Assembly (NCBI GenBank): GCA_040255925.1
Contig: JBDZVX010000039.1
Coordinates: forward strand, 1-20,225
Direction of reading: 5' to 3'
DNA length: 20,225 nt
Source: Nitrolancea sp040255925
Lineage (GTDB): Bacteria > Chloroflexota > Chloroflexia > Thermomicrobiales > Thermomicrobiaceae
A program made the translations under genes and the position numbers. The notes below the pieces were generated by a model. That model worked only from the letters and a program-made list of their open reading frames with translations, was not told the DNA's origin and did not search any database. Shown here in pieces: positions 7,362-14,678 of this stretch (position 1 is its first letter; every line of letters begins with the position of its first letter).

Positions 7362-7480
7362 AAACACGCTGCTACCACCCCATGCGGGTCCTGACGGATG
7401 GCGCGGGTGCATGCACAGGGGAACCGGACAAGCTGAGAGTACACTACGGCCGAATGCGGACGAATGAGAGGTCGATCGGT

Positions 7481-8137
7481 CTACTCACTCAGCATGTGAC
7501 GGAGTTCGTCTTCGCGTTCCCGCTTCGTGACCGCGATCAATTCGTCTCCAGTATGGATCACCGTCTGACCGGTCGGAATGATGAGCTCACCGCGACGGAG
7601 GATCGCCATGACGATCACCTCGGGTGGGAACCGGATTTCACCGAGCGACAAATTGACGACCGGCGATTGCGCGGCAACTTTAGCTTCGACGATCGCCAGA
7701 TCGGCGTGCCGTAGAGAGACAAGGTGTACAAATGGCCGCTCCGGGATTTGCTGCTCGATGATGCTCAAGATGACGTTGGTCTGGCTCACGGTCACATCGA
7801 TACCGAGCCGACGGAACAACTCCTCGTTCTTTGGATTGTTCACCCGCGCGATAGTCCGCGAGACTCCGAATTTTTCCTTGGCCATCTGGCAGATCACCAG
7901 ATTATCGGCATCGGCTCCGGTCACCGCGATAACCACGTCCGCCCGCTCGACTCCGGCGTTCGCCAGCGTCGCCGCTTCGGCGCCGTCGCCCTGCATCACC
8001 ACCGCACCGAAACGCTCGGAGTAGATCTGAACCTTGGTCGGATTCTTCTCGATCAAGAAGACCTCGTAGCCCTCTTTGACCAGCGTCTTCGTCAAGTAGT
8101 AGCCGACCTTGCCGCCGCCGACTACGATGATATACAT
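7481..8137 (-). CDS. trkA: TrkA-family K+ uptake regulator (TrkA-N plus TrkA-C)
   Basis: A 218-residue RCK protein that binds nucleotide and gates a K+ or other cation/solute transporter from the cytoplasmic side. The Rossmann part opens with I-I-V-V-G-G-G-K-V-G-Y-Y-L (3-15), has the acidic residue ending strand 2 (L-I-E-K-N) and the G-D-G-A turn. The TrkA-C part follows from about residue 140, with the typical P-P-E-V-I-V-M-A-I-L-R-R-G-E and T-V-I-H-T-G-D-E-L-I-A-V-T motifs. It is half the size of E. coli TrkA, which carries two such units. It lies 40 bases downstream of a second TrkA-N protein, so the two may form a hetero-oligomer. No TrkH/KtrB membrane subunit is nearby. Confidence 0.93.
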   Translation of the reverse strand: MYIIVVGGGKVGYYLTKTLVKEGYEVFLIEKNPTKVQIYSERFGAVVMQGDGAEAATLANAGVERADVVIAVTGADADNLVICQMAKEKFGVSRTIARVNNPKNEELFRRLGIDVTVSQTNVILSIIEQQIPERPFVHLVSLRHADLAIVEAKVAAQSPVVNLSLGEIRFPPEVIVMAILRRGELIIPTGQTVIHTGDELIAVTKREREDELRHMLSE

Positions 8138-8177
8138 GTCTTCCCAGCTTCCCCATCGCGCCGCGACGGCGCGCTAC

Positions 8178-8600
8178 CTAGAACGGTCCTCGCAGCGACT
8201 CCACGCCCAGCACCTGCTCTTCAATCAGCCCGGCCACGGTTCGAGTCGGACAGATAATATTGAGGCCGAGGTTCCGATAAATGTCGGCCCGGACCGGATC
8301 ATAGATTCGGAGGACCACCTGCGGCACCTTATAGACGGTCTGCGCGATCTGCCCAGCCATGATATTCGTGTTGTCGTCATCGGTAACCGCGATGAAGACA
8401 TCGGCGTCGGTGATGCCGGCATTCCGGAGCACGTCCTCATCGATTCCAGTTCCGAGAATTGTCTGCCCGGTGAAATCCAACGGAAGATGCCGGAACGACC
8501 GCTGGTTTAAGTCAATGGCTGCTATCTGGTGGCCGTGAGCGCTCAGTTCAGTTGCCAGGAGGCCGCCGACGCGGCCACAGCCGACAATAACGATCTTCAT
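8178..8600 (-). CDS. TrkA-N (RCK) domain protein, no TrkA-C
   Basis: A 140-residue stand-alone RCK_N domain. It has the dinucleotide-binding G-C-G-R-V-G (7-12), the strand-2 acid in A-I-D-L-N, and T-D-D-D-N-T-N (73-79). It ends at E-S-L-R-G-P-F without a TrkA-C domain, so it probably works together with the TrkA encoded just downstream. Its ATG shares one base with the TGA of the upstream usp gene (TGATG at 8602-8598), which points to translational coupling. It presumably senses NAD(H) or ATP/ADP for transporter control; the partner transporter is unknown. Confidence 0.9.
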   Translation of the reverse strand: MKIVIVGCGRVGGLLATELSAHGHQIAAIDLNQRSFRHLPLDFTGQTILGTGIDEDVLRNAGITDADVFIAVTDDDNTNIMAGQIAQTVYKVPQVVLRIYDPVRADIYRNLGLNIICPTRTVAGLIEEQVLGVESLRGPF

Positions 8601-9049
8601 CAGAAATCACCGCCCTCGGAAATCGTCCGGAGCACCAGCACGTCGCACGGCGCGTTGTCCAATACATAGGGGAGGGTCTCACCCTGGGTCGTAACACCGA
8701 ACCGGTGCTGGTTGGATGCCGCCAGAACGATCACGTCCGCTCCTCGTTCAACCGCTTCATCCACGATCGCCGACGCCGCGAACCGTGCTTGGAGCAATTC
8801 GGTCAACACCCGCTTCCATTGCCCCTCGATATGGCTTCGCGCGTAATCCTCGGCGCGCGCCAGGATCTCCTCTCCATGGTTAATCTCATCGGGAAGATCC
8901 GCGTCCAGGGCAAGCCGTTGAGGCACTTCGACCACATACACCAGGATGAGGTCATTCCCGCCCGTCCGGCTCCCGACAGCCATCGCCAGGTCTATCGCAC
9001 GCTGGTCATTCGGCCCACCGTGGACAGAAACTACGAGACGTCGATACAC
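8600..9049 (-). CDS. Universal stress protein (UspA family)
   Basis: A 149-residue UspA-fold protein: strand 1 L-V-V-S-V-H-G-G-P-N, strand 2 D-L-I-L-V-Y-V-V-E-V, the G-A-D-V-I-V-L-A-A-S strand and the closing N-A-P-C-D-V-L-V-L-R. The ATP-binding loop, normally G-x2-G-x9-G-S/T, is degenerate here (N-Q-H-R-F-G-V-T-T-Q-G-E), so nucleotide binding is uncertain. The start is GTG, with GGAGG nine bases upstream. The stop overlaps the start of the TrkA-N gene. Usp proteins encoded beside TrkA proteins often act as transporter regulators; that role here is inferred from context. Confidence 0.88.
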   Translation of the reverse strand: MYRRLVVSVHGGPNDQRAIDLAMAVGSRTGGNDLILVYVVEVPQRLALDADLPDEINHGEEILARAEDYARSHIEGQWKRVLTELLQARFAASAIVDEAVERGADVIVLAASNQHRFGVTTQGETLPYVLDNAPCDVLVLRTISEGGDF

Positions 9050-9104
9050 GTTCCTCAGCCTCCAACGGGATCACGGCTCCCGCCAGCACTCTATACGTAC
9101 TCCC

Positions 9105-9118
9105 AAGCGCAGGCGCTT
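9105..9118. repeat. Perfect palindrome upstream of the usp-trkA group
   Basis: AAGCGC-AG-GCGCTT forms a perfect 6-2-6 inverted repeat about 55 bases upstream of the usp start, next to a possible minus-strand -10 (TATAGA, 9095-9090). It could be an operator. A chance palindrome is possible in GC-rich sequence. Confidence 0.3.
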
Positions 9119-9174
9119 TACTACCCGGCGCTATCCGCCTTTCAAGCCACCACATCCGGCATCAATCATAGCCA

Positions 9175-9909
9175 CTAGACGCCACGGGCGAGGCGGGCGG
9201 CGAGCACATCCGGCAGGCCCCCGTCGATCATCTGCACCTGCGTCTCCTGAACGTCGTATGGGACCCGGCGAAATGTCACCGTCGCCGTGTCCGGGTCGAA
9301 AATCGCACAGCCCGCACGCGGATCACCATCCCTGGGCTGTCCAACCGACCCGGGATTGATCAGGAACTTCCCGGACGACACTTCGAGGACCTCGCCATCT
9401 TTGGGCCGCCGTGGCCTGAGGTCGGCCGGCATTTCATCATCGCGGAAGTATCCCTGAACATGCGTGTGCCCCACGAAGCAGAGCCGGGTATCGAAATACC
9501 GAAAATTTTCCGCCGCGATGCGCCAATTGACAACATACTCCCAGATGGGATCACGAGGACTCCCATGAACGATCGTCCAGTAACGATCGAGCATCCGCTC
9601 CGGCAGGGAGTTCAAGTACTGGATGTCATCGGGGTGAAGCTGGTTCGCGGTCCAATACGCCGCGAATTTGGCGACGGGGTTGAAATCGTCAAGGGAGATG
9701 CGCCCGATACAGGCCCAATCGTGGTTACCCGGAACGCTGACCGGCGGTGTGGCCGCACGCACCCGTGCCAGACACTCCCGTGGCCGCGGGCCATAACCAA
9801 TGAGGTCACCAAGTGACCAAACCTCATCGACCGCGCCCACTTCACCGAGTACCGCATCCAGCGCTACCAGGTTCGCGTGAACGTCGGAAATAATGAGAAT
9901 GCGCGACAT
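9175..9909 (-). CDS. Metallophosphoesterase, YfcE/MJ0936-like
   Basis: A 244-residue calcineurin-like phosphoesterase with the full metal-binding set: D-V-H-A-N (Asp9, His11), G-D-L-I-G-Y-G-P (Asp35), G-N-H-D (Asn62, His63), I-V-H-G-S and G-H-T-H, followed by the typical L-I-N-P-G-S-V-G-Q-P-R. This arrangement matches small cytoplasmic phosphodiesterases of the YfcE/MJ0936 group. They cleave phosphodiesters in vitro, but their natural substrate is usually unknown. There is no signal peptide or membrane segment. It lies 54 bases downstream of mnmG on the same strand and is probably co-transcribed with it; the usp group follows after 125 bases. Confidence 0.92.
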   Translation of the reverse strand: MSRILIISDVHANLVALDAVLGEVGAVDEVWSLGDLIGYGPRPRECLARVRAATPPVSVPGNHDWACIGRISLDDFNPVAKFAAYWTANQLHPDDIQYLNSLPERMLDRYWTIVHGSPRDPIWEYVVNWRIAAENFRYFDTRLCFVGHTHVQGYFRDDEMPADLRPRRPKDGEVLEVSSGKFLINPGSVGQPRDGDPRAGCAIFDPDTATVTFRRVPYDVQETQVQMIDGGLPDVLAARLARGV

Positions 9910-9963
9910 CGCCTCGGCGCCGCTTTCATTCAGGAGAAGGTGACCCAGGCAGCCTATTCGCCT

Positions 9964-11946
9964 CTAACGCGGGACACTGTTCTCCAGACGTTCAAGGTGA
10001 ACCAGAAGCACGGCAACGTCGCCCGGCGTGACCCCGGCAATCCGGCTCGCCTGGCCAACCGTCGCGGGACGAAACCGCTCCAACTTCTCGCGCGCTTCGA
10101 TCCGCAAGCTTGGGAGCACGGAAAAATCGACGTGCTCCGGGATTCGGCGGCGCTCCAGTCGCCGTGCCCGCTCCACCTGCGCCTGTTCCTTGTCAATGTA
10201 GGCCGCGTACCGGGCCTCGACCTCCACCCGCGTGGCGAGCCGTTCGGGAAGCTCCCAGCTATCGACATCCGTGGCCCGGATACCGCCGATTGTCAAAGCC
10301 CGCGCGAGCTGGCTGTAGGTCACATCCTGGCGGCGAACGTACTCAAGCGCCGTCATACTCCGGCTGATGACCGGTAGCCCGGCACGGGTCAGCAGATCGC
10401 CCGTCTGCCCATTGGCGGACAGGTGGACACCCGAAAGCTTGTCCACGATCCGACTCACCTGTTCGGTCTCAGCCAGCACAGCTTCATAGCGCGGGCGGTC
10501 AATCAGCCCATGGCTGTAGCCGATTCCGGTCAGCCGGCAATCCGCGTTGTCGGAGCGGAGCAGGAGCCGGTGCTCGGCACGGGAGGTCAGCATCCGGTAC
10601 GGCTCGATGAATTCCTGGGTCGTCAGATCATCGATCATCACACCAATGTAGGATTGATCGCGGCGCAGCACAAGCGCCGGAGCCCCTTGGGTAAAGGCAG
10701 CCGCGTTGAGGCCGGCAATGAGCCCTTGACCAGCCGCCTCTTCGTACCCGGATGTCCCGCAGACCTGGCCGGCAAGAAAGAGTCCGCCGATGCGCTTCGC
10801 TTCCATGGTCGAGCTCAGTTCGGAAGAGTCGATCGCGTCGTATTCCACGGCATAGCCGTAGCGAGTGATCGAGGCATCACGCAGCGCCGGGATCGTTCTG
10901 AGGAAGGCAAGTTGGACATCCTGCGGCAGGCTGGTATTCGCGCCCTGGACGTACAACTCGGCAGTCCGCCACCCTTCCGGCTCCAGGAACAGCCCATGCG
11001 ACGGCTTGTCCCGAAAACGCGACACCTTGTCTTCGATCGACGGGCAGTAGCGTGGACCGACCCCTTCAATCGAGCCATTGAACATCGGTGCACGGTGAAT
11101 GTTCGCGGCGATAATGTCGTGCGTTTCAGGATTGGTATGGACCAGGTAACACGGCATCTGCACCCGCCAGCCATCGCGGCTGACGCCCGGATAGACGCTC
11201 AGCGGCGGCAACTCCAGTCGTTCGATCGCCCCACGCACACCATCGAAGCTAAACCAGAGCGGCCGGTCGCTCCCCGGCTGGAGCTCGGTCTGCGACAGAT
11301 CGACTGAGTGGACGTCCACGCGTGGGGGTGTTCCAGTTTTGAGCCTGCGAAGGCGGATACCGACATCGCGGAGCGACGAGGAGAGCGCGGCCGCCGCGGG
11401 ATCACCGGCACGGCCGCCCTGGGCCCGCCACTCACCAGCGATCATGCTGCCGCGCAAAAACGTTCCGGCCGTGACGACGACCGCACCAGCCAGATACCGG
11501 TTTCCCTGTTCGGTCCGCACCGCCCGGACTCTCTGCCCGGACCCGGCCGGCTCCAACTCGACGTCGGTAACCAACTCCTGCCGGAGGGTGAGCCGTTCCT
11601 GCCGCTCCAACGATTCCTTGATCGCGACCTGGTAGAGCGACTTATCCGCCTGCGCCCGGATCGCTTGAACCGCCGGGCCCTTACTCGTGTTCAGAAGGCG
11701 GATCTGGATCGCGGTGCGATCAATCACCCGGCCCATTTCCCCACCCAGCGCGTCAATGTCGCGCACCAGGTGCCCTTTGGCCGGCCCGCCGATCGAGGGA
11801 TTGCAGGGCATGAACCCAGTCCGGTCAAGGTTGGGAGTTACGATCAGGGTACGACATCCTGCTCGCGCCGACGCGAGGGCGGCCTCACAGCCCGCGTGGC
11901 CCGCACCGATCACAATGACATCAAACCGCTCAGAATAACCACTCAT
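9964..11946 (-). CDS. mnmG: tRNA uridine-5-carboxymethylaminomethyl synthesis enzyme
   Basis: MnmG (GidA) is the FAD enzyme that, with MnmE, makes cmnm5U at the wobble position of certain tRNAs. The 660-residue protein has G-A-G-H-A-G (14-19) for FAD, the reactive Cys48 in C-N-P-S-I-G-G, a second conserved cysteine in G-P-R-Y-C-P-S-I-E-D-K, the C-G-T-S-G-Y-E-E-A-A-G-Q-G FAD loop, and the C-terminal R-P-A-T-V-G-Q-A-S-R-I-A-G-V-T-P helix region that contacts MnmE. It is slightly longer than the usual 620-630. The frame is open to 12003, but a promoter at 11957-11985 lies within that extension, so the ATG at 11946 (M-S-G-Y-S-E-R-F) is chosen. MnmE is not in the window. Confidence 0.96.
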   Translation of the reverse strand: MSGYSERFDVIVIGAGHAGCEAALASARAGCRTLIVTPNLDRTGFMPCNPSIGGPAKGHLVRDIDALGGEMGRVIDRTAIQIRLLNTSKGPAVQAIRAQADKSLYQVAIKESLERQERLTLRQELVTDVELEPAGSGQRVRAVRTEQGNRYLAGAVVVTAGTFLRGSMIAGEWRAQGGRAGDPAAAALSSSLRDVGIRLRRLKTGTPPRVDVHSVDLSQTELQPGSDRPLWFSFDGVRGAIERLELPPLSVYPGVSRDGWRVQMPCYLVHTNPETHDIIAANIHRAPMFNGSIEGVGPRYCPSIEDKVSRFRDKPSHGLFLEPEGWRTAELYVQGANTSLPQDVQLAFLRTIPALRDASITRYGYAVEYDAIDSSELSSTMEAKRIGGLFLAGQVCGTSGYEEAAGQGLIAGLNAAAFTQGAPALVLRRDQSYIGVMIDDLTTQEFIEPYRMLTSRAEHRLLLRSDNADCRLTGIGYSHGLIDRPRYEAVLAETEQVSRIVDKLSGVHLSANGQTGDLLTRAGLPVISRSMTALEYVRRQDVTYSQLARALTIGGIRATDVDSWELPERLATRVEVEARYAAYIDKEQAQVERARRLERRRIPEHVDFSVLPSLRIEAREKLERFRPATVGQASRIAGVTPGDVAVLLVHLERLENSVPR

Positions 11947-11956
11947 ATAGCCCCGA

Positions 11957-11985
11957 AGTATAGGCCGGTACAGCGGCACCGACAA
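11957..11985 (-). promoter_or_regulatory. Sigma-70-type promoter of mnmG
   Basis: Minus strand: TTGTCG (11985-11980), a 17-base spacer, then TATACT (11962-11957). The expected start of transcription is near 11950, only about four bases before the mnmG ATG at 11946. The mRNA would then be almost leaderless and lack a Shine-Dalgarno sequence. Confidence 0.65.
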
Positions 11986-12027
11986 CCGGATTTGACAGCC
12001 CATCCACTGGCCGCATAATCAGAAGTA

Positions 12028-12066
12028 AGCGGGCACCATCGTGCCGTTCGGAGTCAGTGGCCCGCT
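12028..12066. repeat. Inverted repeat with nested hairpins in the mnmG/12216 divergent region
   Basis: AGCGGGC (12028-12034) pairs with GCCCGCT (12060-12066). The interior contains CAC-CATC-GTG and CCG-TT-CGG mini-stems. It lies about 150 bases upstream of the plus-strand gene at 12216. It could be a leader RNA structure or a chance fold; no known riboswitch family is recognised. Confidence 0.3.
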
Positions 12067-12215
12067 GCTTGCGCCGAGAGACCGTTCAACGACCGTTGCT
12101 CGGAAGTGCAGGGTGATCTCCGTGATCGGCATCGCGTGGCCCCGACCAAGGGCCTTCCTACCGGCCGGATCGCGCCGTTCAGCCTGAAAGGCAAGAGACT
12201 GGAGGGAGTTTCAGT

Positions 12216-13109
12216 ATGAAGAAGACGCTTAACGGGATCGTTTCAACGACGTACGCATTGGCGTTTCCGGTGGTGATGACCTCGGCGGTGGCGGGGATCA
12301 CAATCCCATTCCGGCGCCGGCCGGTGCAACGAACACGCACCGAACGCTTACTGGACGCCTTGGATGGTCTGCCGGTACCAACGGTTCTCGTTCCGGTCCG
12401 GGAACGACCCAGCCAGGAAGAATATCGGCCAGACCTAGCCGGCAACCTCCAGGCCTTGAAGCGTGGATCGGTTGCATTGGTTGGCACCCTCGCCGAGACA
12501 GCCCGCACCGATCTACCTCCGATCATCCGCGACGCCAGCGGGCGCGCCGCGGAAATCGCCGGGGAGCTTGGCACCACGGGACGGGTTGTTGCCGCGGACA
12601 TCAGCGAACGCGTGCAATCGGACCTCGGTCCAGCGGCCAAAACGCTCGGCAAGGACGCTTTGGAAAGTGCGGAAGACGTCTTGGACACCATGCGGGAGCG
12701 CGCGTCCGACCTCGCGGCGACCGCGCGGAAAGAGTATCTCCCGCGCGTCTCCTCAAGAACGGTGAAGCTGAGCCGGGTGATCGTACCCACATCGGCAGGA
12801 ACCGTGGAGACACTCACCCGGCGAGCGAAGCGAACCCTTGGCATCTCCCGGCCGTCGAGACCGGAGCGGGTACGCCAGCAAGTTACCAGCACGGTTTCCG
12901 GCGCGGTCTATCAAGCCGGGAGCCAGACGAAACATGTGGCGGGCGAGACAACCATGATCCTCGCCTGGGGAACCGCGCTCGGCCTCGTCGTCTATTACGG
13001 CGTGCTCACGCCGGAACAGCGGGAACGACTCACCACGTTTGTTTCAGGCGCCTACGAGCAAGCCCGCGAGGCCGTCCGCGACTTCCGGGGCAACGAAAGC
13101 GAGTTTTAG
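12216..13109 (+). CDS. Unknown protein with hydrophobic segments at both ends
   Basis: I do not recognise a family for this 297-residue protein. An N-terminal hydrophobic stretch (about 9-32, V-S-T-T-Y-A-L-A-F-P-V-V-M...) follows M-K-K and is followed by R-R-R-P. A second hydrophobic segment lies at 246-264 (M-I-L-A-W-G-T-A-L-G-L-V-V-Y-Y). Between them is a charged, Ala/Thr/Arg-rich region (about 75-240) that reads as long amphipathic helices, in the style of apolipoprotein/LEA or phasin-like proteins. A membrane-anchored structural or stress protein is conceivable but unproven. The start is well supported by GGAGGG about nine bases before the ATG. It diverges from mnmG and converges on the NYN gene with a 15-base gap. 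Confidence 0.75.
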   Translation: MKKTLNGIVSTTYALAFPVVMTSAVAGITIPFRRRPVQRTRTERLLDALDGLPVPTVLVPVRERPSQEEYRPDLAGNLQALKRGSVALVGTLAETARTDLPPIIRDASGRAAEIAGELGTTGRVVAADISERVQSDLGPAAKTLGKDALESAEDVLDTMRERASDLAATARKEYLPRVSSRTVKLSRVIVPTSAGTVETLTRRAKRTLGISRPSRPERVRQQVTSTVSGAVYQAGSQTKHVAGETTMILAWGTALGLVVYYGVLTPEQRERLTTFVSGAYEQAREAVRDFRGNESEF

Positions 13110-13124
13110 CGTACAGCGATAGAC

Positions 13125-13691
13125 TTACGCCTTGGGGAATGGCCCATTTCCTTGATCATCATGCCGGAACTCACTGTCAGCGTGGACCGGCCGCCCCAGG
13201 GCGAAAATATGTTGGTACGACTCCAAATCAATAAACCGATCGGCGATCTCCAAGAGCTCAATTGCCGTATTCCTCGGCGTTGAGGCAATCTCCACCCGGA
13301 TTCCCAGTCGCTGCGCCCGGTCGACGAGGTAGGTAAAGTCGCCGTCGCCACTCACGATCACCGCGACGTCGATATAGGGGGCCTGAGTTAGCAGGTCGAC
13401 CGCCAGTTCCATATCGAGATCGCCCTTGATCGACCCATCACTGAACCGCTTGATCGCCTTCGTGACCACCCGGAATCCATTCCGCCGGAGCCAGGTCAGA
13501 AAGGGGACCGCGGTGGAGTCTTCGGGTGACACCGCCACATAGGCATAGGCCCGATGGAGCCTACGTCCAGCCGTCAGAAACTCCAGGAGCTTGGTGTAGT
13601 CCACCCGGATCCCGAGATCCCGCGCCGCGAAGTACAGGTTAGACATATCAAAGAAAACGCCAACTTTATCATATTGATCGGGCTTCAGCAT
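13125..13691 (-). CDS. NYN domain (LabA/DUF88, PIN-like nuclease) protein
   Basis: A 188-residue protein of the NYN/LabA family, PIN-like folds often acting as RNases. The acidic site is visible: F-F-D-M-S-N-L-Y (Asp15, Asn18), K-G-D-L-D-M-E-L-A (Asp91, Asp93) and V-S-G-D-G-D-F (Asp116, Asp118). The domain covers nearly the whole protein, and a short charged tail follows. The frame opens at a TTG at 13706, but the ATG at 13691, with a weak GGTGG about nine bases upstream, gives a more normal start. It converges on the 12216 gene. Partners of stand-alone NYN proteins vary, and its RNA target cannot be told from the sequence. Confidence 0.9.
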   Translation of the reverse strand: MLKPDQYDKVGVFFDMSNLYFAARDLGIRVDYTKLLEFLTAGRRLHRAYAYVAVSPEDSTAVPFLTWLRRNGFRVVTKAIKRFSDGSIKGDLDMELAVDLLTQAPYIDVAVIVSGDGDFTYLVDRAQRLGIRVEIASTPRNTAIELLEIADRFIDLESYQHIFALGRPVHADSEFRHDDQGNGPFPKA

Positions 13692-14011
13692 AGCACGTTC
13701 CACCAATCATCATTACTCAGCAAATAAACCTCACACCCATGGAGTCCGCCCACGGAAACGTGAACGAGAACCATTCTCGTACGTGAACCCTGAAATCCGT
13801 GAATTCGTTCGCTAAGACCAGGAAAGAGATGGGGCGCGGAGGCTGTACGCCGGCACCCCGTAGATCTGCCGATACCCCGACCACCCGGTTCGCCCTGGTG
13901 GCTAAAACACTGAGTATAACCGGAACACCCCCATTTCCTCCGGCCCAATCCAGCGCCGGCTCGCTCTCCGATGGTCGCAACAAACCAGTGGCAACGTACC
14001 ATGCCGGAGCA
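13692..14011. other. 320-base gap between the NYN gene and the coiled-coil gene
   Basis: Short open frames here (minus 13717-13983 and 13685-14002) resemble nothing known and look like chance. The gap holds the 17-base palindrome with flanking direct repeats at 13758-13788. It also has a minus-strand TATACT at 13918-13913 without a good -35, which could start a transcript of about 220 bases reading into the NYN gene. No obvious terminator follows the coiled-coil gene. Confidence 0.5.
13758..13788. repeat. Palindrome flanked by direct repeats upstream of the NYN gene
   Basis: ACGAGAA-CCA-TTCTCGT (13764-13780) is a perfect 7-3-7 inverted repeat. It is flanked by two copies of ACGTGAAC (13758-13765 and 13781-13788), the left copy overlapping the palindrome by two bases. 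It lies 67 bases or more upstream of the NYN start. The form fits a dimeric repressor operator in the NYN leader; the regulator is unknown. Confidence 0.5.
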
Positions 14012-14365
14012 TTACGACCGGTTTCGCTGACGGCCCTCCTTCTCCTTCAACGTCTTATAGTACTTTTTGGATTTCGGAAGGGGACGACTCTCCTCCGCGG
14101 CGCGTTCCGCCGCCACCCGTGCGGCGGTCTCGGCGAGCTGTTCTTCGAGCACCGCGAGGTCATCGTAGACCGCGACGTTCGCGTTGGCGGCCGGGGTTCT
14201 CATGAGTCTTCGTACCAGCTCATTGAGCGATCGTACCTGCGCCCGTTCGGCGCCCGGCTGCGATGCGGTCTTGATGACCATGTCTACGAGCTTAAGCGTC
14301 TCCGTGCTCGCGCCGTTGTCGAGGAGACGCTCCCGGATTCGTTGCAATCCCTCCAGCGCGTTCAT
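14012..14365 (-). CDS. Small coiled-coil protein with basic tail, unknown function
   Basis: I do not recognise a family for this 117-residue protein. It is helical and charged throughout: an N-terminal helix (L-E-G-L-Q-R-I-R-E-R-L-L), a helical stretch S-L-N-E-L-V-R-R-L-M-R (46-56), then an Ala/Glu-rich coiled coil about 67-92 (L-A-V-L-E-E-Q-L-A-E-T-A-A-R-V-A-A-E) and a Lys/Arg-rich tail from about 95 (P-K-S-K-K-Y-Y-K). The tail could bind nucleic acid. It is likely real: it has a good ribosome-binding site (GAGGAA, seven bases before the ATG) and a good promoter at 14416-14444. The nearest genes encode an NYN protein and a cold-shock-domain protein on the same strand. Confidence 0.7.
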   Translation of the reverse strand: MNALEGLQRIRERLLDNGASTETLKLVDMVIKTASQPGAERAQVRSLNELVRRLMRTPAANANVAVYDDLAVLEEQLAETAARVAAERAAEESRPLPKSKKYYKTLKEKEGRQRNRS

Positions 14366-14415
14366 AGGCTCATTCCTCTTTCAATTCCGTCTTAGGGTTT
14401 TCGTTTTTCAAATTG

Positions 14416-14444
14416 AGTATCGGGCATCAGCCGCCATTCGGCAA
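14416..14444 (-). promoter_or_regulatory. Sigma-70-type promoter of the coiled-coil gene
   Basis: Minus strand: TTGCCG (14444-14439), exactly 17 bases, then GATACT (14421-14416). The expected leader to the ATG at 14365 is about 44 bases and contains the GAGGAA ribosome-binding site. Confidence 0.6.
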
Positions 14445-14638
14445 GTTGGAACCATCGAATAGCGAGATCCCGGAAGACCGGCGGGCTGCCCCCCACATCC
14501 CGCTACGGGGAACGGTCAGGCTACAAACGACGGAATTGGTGAAGTAGACGAGGACCTGGCAGTGGCAACCGTACGACAGCCGGGGCGCCAGCGGGCCGAT
14601 TTGTTGCCGAAAACACACCCGGGGAATAGTGAAGGATA

Positions 14639-14661
14639 GAAGGCCCCAGGCCGGGGCCTTC
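14639..14661 (-). terminator. Terminator-like hairpin after the cold-shock-domain gene
   Basis: GAAGGCCCC (14639-14647) pairs perfectly with GGGGCCTTC (14653-14661) around a five-base loop, 18 bases after the stop codon. The minus-strand tail (TATCCTTCACTATT) is only weakly T-rich. Confidence 0.6.
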
Positions 14662-14678
14662 GTGATCCGACCCAGCGT

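Larger units (their letters stand above)
14366..14678. other. 313-base gap between the coiled-coil and cold-shock-domain genes
   Basis: It holds the promoter of the coiled-coil gene (14416-14444) at one end and the terminator-like hairpin of the cold-shock-domain gene (14639-14661) at the other. In the roughly 190 bases between them I see no gene, tRNA or recognisable RNA element. The open frame on the minus strand at 14427-14618 looks like chance. Confidence 0.55.

Noticed and set aside
6431..7444. 337-codon minus-strand open frame across gdhA
   Set aside because: It is a shadow on the opposite strand of a clearly coding gene and has no recognisable domain.
10423..11307. 294-codon plus-strand open frame across mnmG
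   Set aside because: Antisense shadow of mnmG; its composition follows the complement of the real gene.
12179..12892. 237-codon minus-strand open frame opposite the unknown membrane protein
   Set aside because: Low-complexity Ser/Arg-rich translation typical of a shadow frame; the plus-strand frame has the strong ribosome-binding site and sensible hydrophobic segments.
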